Shown here in pieces: positions 22,819 to 26,573 of a stretch of 26,573 nucleotides of DNA. Source of the DNA: a virus. The number at the start of each line of letters is the position of its first letter. Position 1 is the first letter of the stretch. The position numbers and the translations under genes are program-made. The notes below the pieces were generated by a model. It was given only the letters and a program-made list of their open reading frames with translations. It had not been told where the DNA came from and made no database searches. The stretch lies in the IMG/VR virus record IMGVR_UViG_3300031601_003551, positions 1 through 26,573 of that record; one strand, given 5' to 3'.

Positions 22819-23141
22819 GTTACGTCCCACTTCAGAAGCCTTCGCCACCATGAAAGCTTCCGATCAAATCGCCAACACAACCCGTCTTTGTTAATCTTAT
22901 GACATTCGCCCCAGGGTTCAGCGAGGTGATAGTATTCAAGCACGGCTAAACATCTATTGTTACCATGAAGAACCCGTTGAAACTTGCAGTCAATACAGGC
23001 GTTTGTGCCGGGATGTTTTACCGGTTCCCACCCCTTCATGGTGAATGAGTCGCCGTTGTCACTGAGCGTGAATTTAACGTATGTGCATGACGTACAGCCG
23101 ATTGCGGCTAACCGTTCGTTGATGGCTCGATCGTCTTTCAT
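22815..23141 (-). CDS. Cys-rich protein, possible metal-binding (108 aa)
   Basis: A good ribosome binding site, AAGGAGATATC, precedes the ATG. The protein has a CTSC pair near residue 16, a CIDC pair near 50 and further single Cys at about 63, 80 and 89, so it may bind zinc or another metal. It ends in a Trp/Arg-rich, basic region. I do not recognise it. Confidence 0.6.
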   Translation of the reverse strand: MKDDRAINERLAAIGCTSCTYVKFTLSDNGDSFTMKGWEPVKHPGTNACIDCKFQRVLHGNNRCLAVLEYYHLAEPWGECHKINKDGLCWRFDRKLSWWRRLLKWDVT

Positions 23142-23150
23142 GATATCTCC

Positions 23151-23456
23151 TTATTTTACCTTTGCGATTAACGTGTCGATTGCGCGACACTGTTTAATTA
23201 TTGCAAGCCGATCGTACTTCGAAAGCAACTCGATCGATTTGCAGTATTCCATTAAGGCCTCTACGGTTGCGATCAACTCCTCACGATGCCCCACTCGATT
23301 TTGGGAGTTTTTAAACCGACGAATCATATCCTGTATTGCGTACCGGATAGTACGCGCCTTGGTGGAGAACTGCATCTCTGATCGTATTCGCTCAATAGCC
23401 TGCTCGTCTTGCTCGGACAAATAAATGGTCCGCTTTACTTTTGATTTATTATTCAC
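23151..23456 (-). CDS. Ribbon-helix-helix DNA-binding protein (101 aa)
   Basis: It starts with GTG, with AAAGGATTAATACG ahead of it as a ribosome binding site. Residues 8-42 have the ribbon-helix-helix pattern: a basic strand (KRTIYL), then a helix starting SEQDEQAI and a second helix with RYAIQDMI. Residues 55-100 form a helical tail. Such proteins bind DNA as dimers and often repress their own operon. It lies within the replication operon and could control it. Confidence 0.68.
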   Translation of the reverse strand: MNNKSKVKRTIYLSEQDEQAIERIRSEMQFSTKARTIRYAIQDMIRRFKNSQNRVGHREELIATVEALMEYCKSIELLSKYDRLAIIKQCRAIDTLIAKVK

Positions 23457-23473
23457 CGTATTAATCCTTTCGA

Positions 23474-23872
23474 TTATTGCGGCTGCCGCAATTCAGGTGG
23501 CCTTCCTGTCGGAATCAAAAATCCATAGTCCCAGTCATCAGGAGCATCGATCAATCCGCCACCATTTGGATATGGATCGTGTTCAACTTCTCCTTGATAC
23601 CCAATTACCGAATGCCGATTCCCCCGTGGACCTTCCCCGCTGATCACATGCCACCCCCAATCCTTAATCAACTCGTCTCTTGCATCACCAGTCAGATTTA
23701 CATCTAAATAAAACATGCCTATTTTGGACAACCATTTATTGGTAGATTTTCGCCAATTTGGAGCGACAAAACAAAAGTTGGGGATCGTAGCGGGATCTTG
23801 CTCAACAAGGCAACCAATACATACAGCAAAGCAGTTGTTCGTGCCTTCTCCCTGAAAATATCTGAGCATCAT
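23474..23872 (-). CDS. Papain/C39-like putative cysteine peptidase (132 aa)
   Basis: The AAGGATTAAT before the ATG pair is a good ribosome binding site. The protein carries a Cys in NNCFAVCIG (Cys14), a His in GNRHSVIG (His87) and an Asp in EHDPYPNGGGL (Asp99). This Cys-His-Asp order, together with the short loops between them, is the form of a small C39/papain-like fold found as single genes in many phages. There is no signal peptide, so it should act in the cytoplasm. Its substrate is unknown. It is unrelated in sequence to the secreted peptidase in the lysis region. Confidence 0.62.
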   Translation of the reverse strand: MMLRYFQGEGTNNCFAVCIGCLVEQDPATIPNFCFVAPNWRKSTNKWLSKIGMFYLDVNLTGDARDELIKDWGWHVISGEGPRGNRHSVIGYQGEVEHDPYPNGGGLIDAPDDWDYGFLIPTGRPPELRQPQ

Positions 23873-23918
23873 ATTAATCCTTACTGTTGAGGTATTGCCA
23901 CCAGGTTGTTTTCAGCCA

Positions 23919-24260
23919 CTACTTCTCGATCGACTTATAGGTGGCAAAATTCGGGGCCCCCGTACTGGTACAGGCAAATAGGTGGCGTATTGAAAGCAGC
24001 TCTGCGGTTGACGTGGATGTGCGGACCGCCATGATGAGTTCATACATGATACTCGCACATCTTTTATTGGCGCAAATCATTTCCATCATATCAATGTCAC
24101 CACAGGCGACGTAACAGTCCCGAACGTATCTTGTTTCAAGATTGAACTCCAGAGCCAGGGTGAGGAGTCGCTCGACTGACCGCGGATTACCTGTAGCCTG
24201 AAACAATTTCCACCGCTCAAATTCGTCGAACGCCAGTGCCATTTTCCGTGTATGATTCAT
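23919..24260 (-). CDS. Unknown helical protein (113 aa)
   Basis: I chose the ATG at 24260, overlapping the upstream stop as GTATGA; a longer reading from 24494 lies entirely inside the previous gene. The protein is strongly helical, with several Cys residues and a Leu-rich segment (SVERLLTLALEF). No motif is recognised. Confidence 0.58.
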   Translation of the reverse strand: MNHTRKMALAFDEFERWKLFQATGNPRSVERLLTLALEFNLETRYVRDCYVACGDIDMMEMICANKRCASIMYELIMAVRTSTSTAELLSIRHLFACTSTGAPNFATYKSIEK

Positions 24261-24721
24261 ACAAAAATATCCGGCTCCACTTGAGTCTTGGCTAACTTCC
24301 TGGCGTGCCGTTGGATCGCCTGGACCGCTTTCTCGAAACTGAACGTCCGCATCAGCGTGATGTAACCAGCCGATGTGCCCAGCGTCTGAGCGATGTACCA
24401 CATGTCGTTCTTCCGCTTGTGCCGTTTGGTCACGGCCTTGCGAACTATCTTGTATTGCCCGCCATCGGCAAACCATTCTCGACCGTTGTCGCAACGACGC
24501 CCGACAAGGTCTCCGCCAGCTACCTGGAAATCTACAATGACGTTTGGGGCGATTAGCCCTCGATCACACCGTATGTCGCCGTCTACGGTTTCCATCCTAA
24601 TAGGATCACCTCCGACATCGACGTTTAGACTATTGACATGCCCAGTACATTGAATCCGCCGGCCATCAGCGAACGCGATGATTAAATCTGCTGCATTGTG
24701 TACATTTCCAAAAGATGGCAT
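24257..24721 (-). CDS. Unknown beta-plus-helix protein after the primase (154 aa)
   Basis: The second ATG of the ATGATG pair is best placed for the GGAG before it; the primase stop lies in the same bases. Residues 1-85 are beta-prone (IIAFADGRRI and so on). Residues 95-150 are basic and helical (VTKRHKRKNDMWY). The C-terminal part might bind nucleic acid. I do not recognise the family. Confidence 0.6.
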   Translation of the reverse strand: MPSFGNVHNAADLIIAFADGRRIQCTGHVNSLNVDVGGDPIRMETVDGDIRCDRGLIAPNVIVDFQVAGGDLVGRRCDNGREWFADGGQYKIVRKAVTKRHKRKNDMWYIAQTLGTSAGYITLMRTFSFEKAVQAIQRHARKLAKTQVEPDIFV

Positions 24722-26166
24722 CATCTCTCCAGTAGTGGATTGATCCACCGATTAAGTTCTAAGTCTGAATCTTTTAATATGACGTCGCCCATCAATGCGT
24801 TCACCGCATTGAGTACAACTCCCTGGACAACCTTCCGGACTTCAGGCAGATTACCATCTGCCGCGTTGGCCATTACATCACGATGAATCCGATCGAATTC
24901 CTCCTTGATTTCCCTGGTCAATACTCCGCGTATGATTTGATCATCGTCGCATTCATACTTTTTTTTCCAAGTCCGCCAACACCCTTTCCAGTGCCGCAAC
25001 GTATAACCATCAGTATCGTGTTTACAATACCTCTCCAGATACAATCTGGCCAGTCTATGTGGATCGTCATCAGCCTCAAGCTTGTGGACAGCCTGGCTGA
25101 CGGTCACCGGCTTTGCGGGTTCGACCGCCATGGCCAGCGTTAGCAACTCCTCAAAGGTATGCCCATCGTTAAAATAATCCCGCAGATCCTTACCGTGAAG
25201 CGGAGCCACCTCATACGGCAATCGGATATGCCTGACCTCAGAAGCAACTCCAGTCAACCATGGAACCCACTTATCAACTGCTCCAGCTTCCCCGGCTACA
25301 TCGGCGTCATGGACGACCATCACTCGCCGCCCCGTAAACGGACCGGACATGCCCGCCTTTGGAATCTCACTTGCACCGTTTGCGTTGGTAATGGCTAGAT
25401 GCGTATCTCGCAACTCATCAGGAATCATCGATAGCAGCGCCAACATGTCGACCGGTCCCTCGGTCTTCCAAATAGTCTGGGTAGCTGGGTCAGTCCCACT
25501 ATCGATCGCTGTTTTCTGCCAGGCATGCAATCCGATCAGGCCCGGCTGACTGCCCGCGGTGGTCTTCATTTTCTTTCGGGTCGAAATCCCCTTCGCATGA
25601 AACACCGGCAGAGTGCCACCAGTCCGCTCCCACATTACCCAGCCACACGGTTCCGCATCAAGCCCCATGGGGCCGATCACGGGGACCGTTACCACATGGT
25701 TAGATTGCCGGTAGACCGCCAGTCGCCCGCCAGCGGCCAGCACGGCATTGGCATTAATCGGCAGCTTCGTCTGGCCCCACATGTCGACCAAATTGTGGCA
25801 CCATGGCTTGAATTCAAGATGATCAATAGGATTGGTCGGCGGTCGACCTCGAGGAAGCGTTACGCCAACGACTTTTGCGTAATGTTTGCGGGCTTCTTTC
25901 CAGTCGGTGAACTTGCCGACTCGCACAGCCATCTCATAGATGCCAGCCGCAACTCCATCGCCGCCATGATCCTTGTACGTACCAGTCCGCACGTTCACCG
26001 CAGCAGACGGCGTACGGTCATCGCGACCATACGCTCGGGCTTCGATCCATCCACTTTCGGACGGTGCTTGGCCCGTAATTTCCACACCTAACTGGGCATA
26101 GGTATCTCGCAGGTCGAGGCCTGAAAGTATTTCTAGATTAACCTGTGCCCAGTCGACTTTGGTCAT
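24721..26166 (-). CDS. TOPRIM primase carrying the N-terminal part of a D5-type helicase module (481 aa)
   Basis: Residues 38-85 resemble the DnaG zinc-binding domain (GRDDRTPSAAVNV then a GG turn), but the zinc-binding Cys residues are missing. Residues 230-340 are a TOPRIM domain: KTEGPVDM holds the catalytic Glu (236), VVHDADVAG the Asp-x-Asp pair (287, 289), and GKDLRDYF the third motif. Residues 365-475 match the first part of the D5 N-terminal helical region (DDPHRLARLYLERY, then LRHWKGCWRTW), and the gene stops before the helicase domain. It should make primers for replication. The continuation of this module is encoded at 21395-22489. No primase-polymerase domain is seen. Confidence 0.85.
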   Translation of the reverse strand: MTKVDWAQVNLEILSGLDLRDTYAQLGVEITGQAPSESGWIEARAYGRDDRTPSAAVNVRTGTYKDHGGDGVAAGIYEMAVRVGKFTDWKEARKHYAKVVGVTLPRGRPPTNPIDHLEFKPWCHNLVDMWGQTKLPINANAVLAAGGRLAVYRQSNHVVTVPVIGPMGLDAEPCGWVMWERTGGTLPVFHAKGISTRKKMKTTAGSQPGLIGLHAWQKTAIDSGTDPATQTIWKTEGPVDMLALLSMIPDELRDTHLAITNANGASEIPKAGMSGPFTGRRVMVVHDADVAGEAGAVDKWVPWLTGVASEVRHIRLPYEVAPLHGKDLRDYFNDGHTFEELLTLAMAVEPAKPVTVSQAVHKLEADDDPHRLARLYLERYCKHDTDGYTLRHWKGCWRTWKKKYECDDDQIIRGVLTREIKEEFDRIHRDVMANAADGNLPEVRKVVQGVVLNAVNALMGDVILKDSDLELNRWINPLLER

Positions 26167-26195
26167 AAGAGCATCCGTGAGGTGAGAGGTGAATT

Positions 26196-26216
26196 CCTTT
26201 TCCGACGACGGAAAGG
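26196..26216 (-). other. Hairpin between two early genes
   Basis: CCTTTCCG and CGGAAAAGG face each other across a four-base loop on the minus strand, with one bulged A, directly after the stop of the upstream gene. The following sequence is AATTC, not a T-run, so it is at best a weak terminator or processing site. Confidence 0.5.
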
Positions 26217-26573
26217 CTAGCCGTTGACACTCTCACCATCACGGGTGTATTGGGGATTTTCAGCCCAGAACATCACCATCGCATCTTCGATCTCGGTAGC
26301 CTTCGAAGGACCGACCTTGGGGATTGCCGTCAATGGGTCAGTTCGATCGGCCAAATCGCCAATCGTCGTCAATGTCTTTTCGGGATTATCGCGCAGCACC
26401 GCCAGGGTGCCGGGGGAGATCTTCGTCGTTGTCAACGGCACCGCTCGCCATTCATCAGACGATACGGTCACTTCTTCCTCGACCACCTCTTCCTCGACGT
26501 CGTCAACCTTTTTATCAAACAGCGGCATACGCTCCGGACCGCTCTCTAGAATCTCTTCGAGCTGGTCCGTTAG
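26217..26573 (-). CDS. Helix-hairpin-helix protein, possibly cut by the window edge
   Basis: The reading frame is open to the right edge. An ATG at 26528 could start a 103-aa protein, but the preceding residues (LTDQLEEILESGPER) also look like protein and no good ribosome binding site precedes the ATG, so the gene may begin outside. Acidic residues (VEEEVVEEEV) are followed by a compact domain with LAVLRDN, TIGDLADRT and LTAIPKVGPSKATEIEDA, a helix-hairpin-helix motif that binds DNA non-specifically. It is likely a replication accessory factor, but this is inference. Confidence 0.65.
   Translation of the reverse strand, partial: LTDQLEEILESGPERMPLFDKKVDDVEEEVVEEEVTVSSDEWRAVPLTTTKISPGTLAVLRDNPEKTLTTIGDLADRTDPLTAIPKVGPSKATEIEDAMVMFWAENPQYTRDGESVNG

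Noticed and set aside
23919-24494. A 191-aa gene starting at 24494
   Set aside because: Its first 78 residues lie inside the previous gene and look like shadow sequence; the ATG at 24260 gives a clean ATGA overlap.
22486-24721. An intron or intein interrupting the primase-helicase
   Set aside because: The interval holds six coupled genes with their own ribosome binding sites, and both halves have clean start or stop codons with ATGA-type overlaps; no homing endonuclease or splice motifs were seen.
1-26573. tRNA genes, CRISPR arrays, insertion sequences or attachment sites
   Set aside because: No cloverleaf-like segment, regularly spaced repeat, transposase or integrase was found on reading either strand.

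Overview
The window is 26.6 kb of a tailed (siphovirus-like) phage or prophage. Every convincing gene lies on the minus strand, so the biological reading order runs from position 26573 down to 1. Genes are packed with ATGA/TGATG/GTGA overlaps or gaps under about 90 bases. I see no tRNA, integrase, CRISPR array or insertion sequence. The host cannot be fixed from the sequence. A DUF4091/GH123-like glycosidase and the general style of the structural proteins hint at an environmental, perhaps planctomycete, host, but this is a weak inference.

Layout in transcription order. (1) Replication and early region, 26573-20699: a helix-hairpin-helix protein cut by the window edge, a TOPRIM primase whose C-terminus is the first part of a D5/P4-type helicase module, six small genes (including a ribbon-helix-helix protein and a papain/C39-like putative cysteine peptidase), then the SF3 helicase, a small unknown protein and a zinc-ribbon protein. 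(2) A small helix-turn-helix protein at 20680-20333 sits at the boundary to the late genes. (3) Envelope/lysis-like module, 20247-18381: a two-helix membrane protein, a secreted papain-like protease and a secreted, membrane-anchored thioredoxin-like protein. (4) Host-recognition module, 18326-14844: a small structural protein, a beta-helix tailspike and a glycosidase-like protein encoded in unusually AT-rich DNA. (5) Packaging and head, 14816-6891: lambda gpA-type large terminase, a zinc-finger protein, a gpW-like connector, gpB-type portal, a ClpP-like protease fused to the major capsid protein, a DUF2190 decoration-type protein and connector/completion proteins. (6) Tail, 6901-1: a tail-completion protein, tail tube, a structural protein, a tail assembly chaperone made in two forms by a -1 frameshift, the tape measure protein (936 aa, predicting a tail of roughly 140 nm) and two distal structural proteins.

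The most notable observations are: (a) a textbook slippery site, T TTT TTC, at 4805-4799 that joins the tail chaperone frame to a downstream frame with no start codon of its own in the key region; (b) a D5-type primase-helicase that is normally one polypeptide but is here split in two, with six genes between the halves; (c) the AT-rich glycosidase gene, which carries a perfect 14-bp hairpin just after its start; (d) the secreted protease plus thioredoxin-like pair next to a holin-like protein; and (e) U-rich leaders in front of several late genes. Function calls rest on reading motifs by eye; no database search was run.
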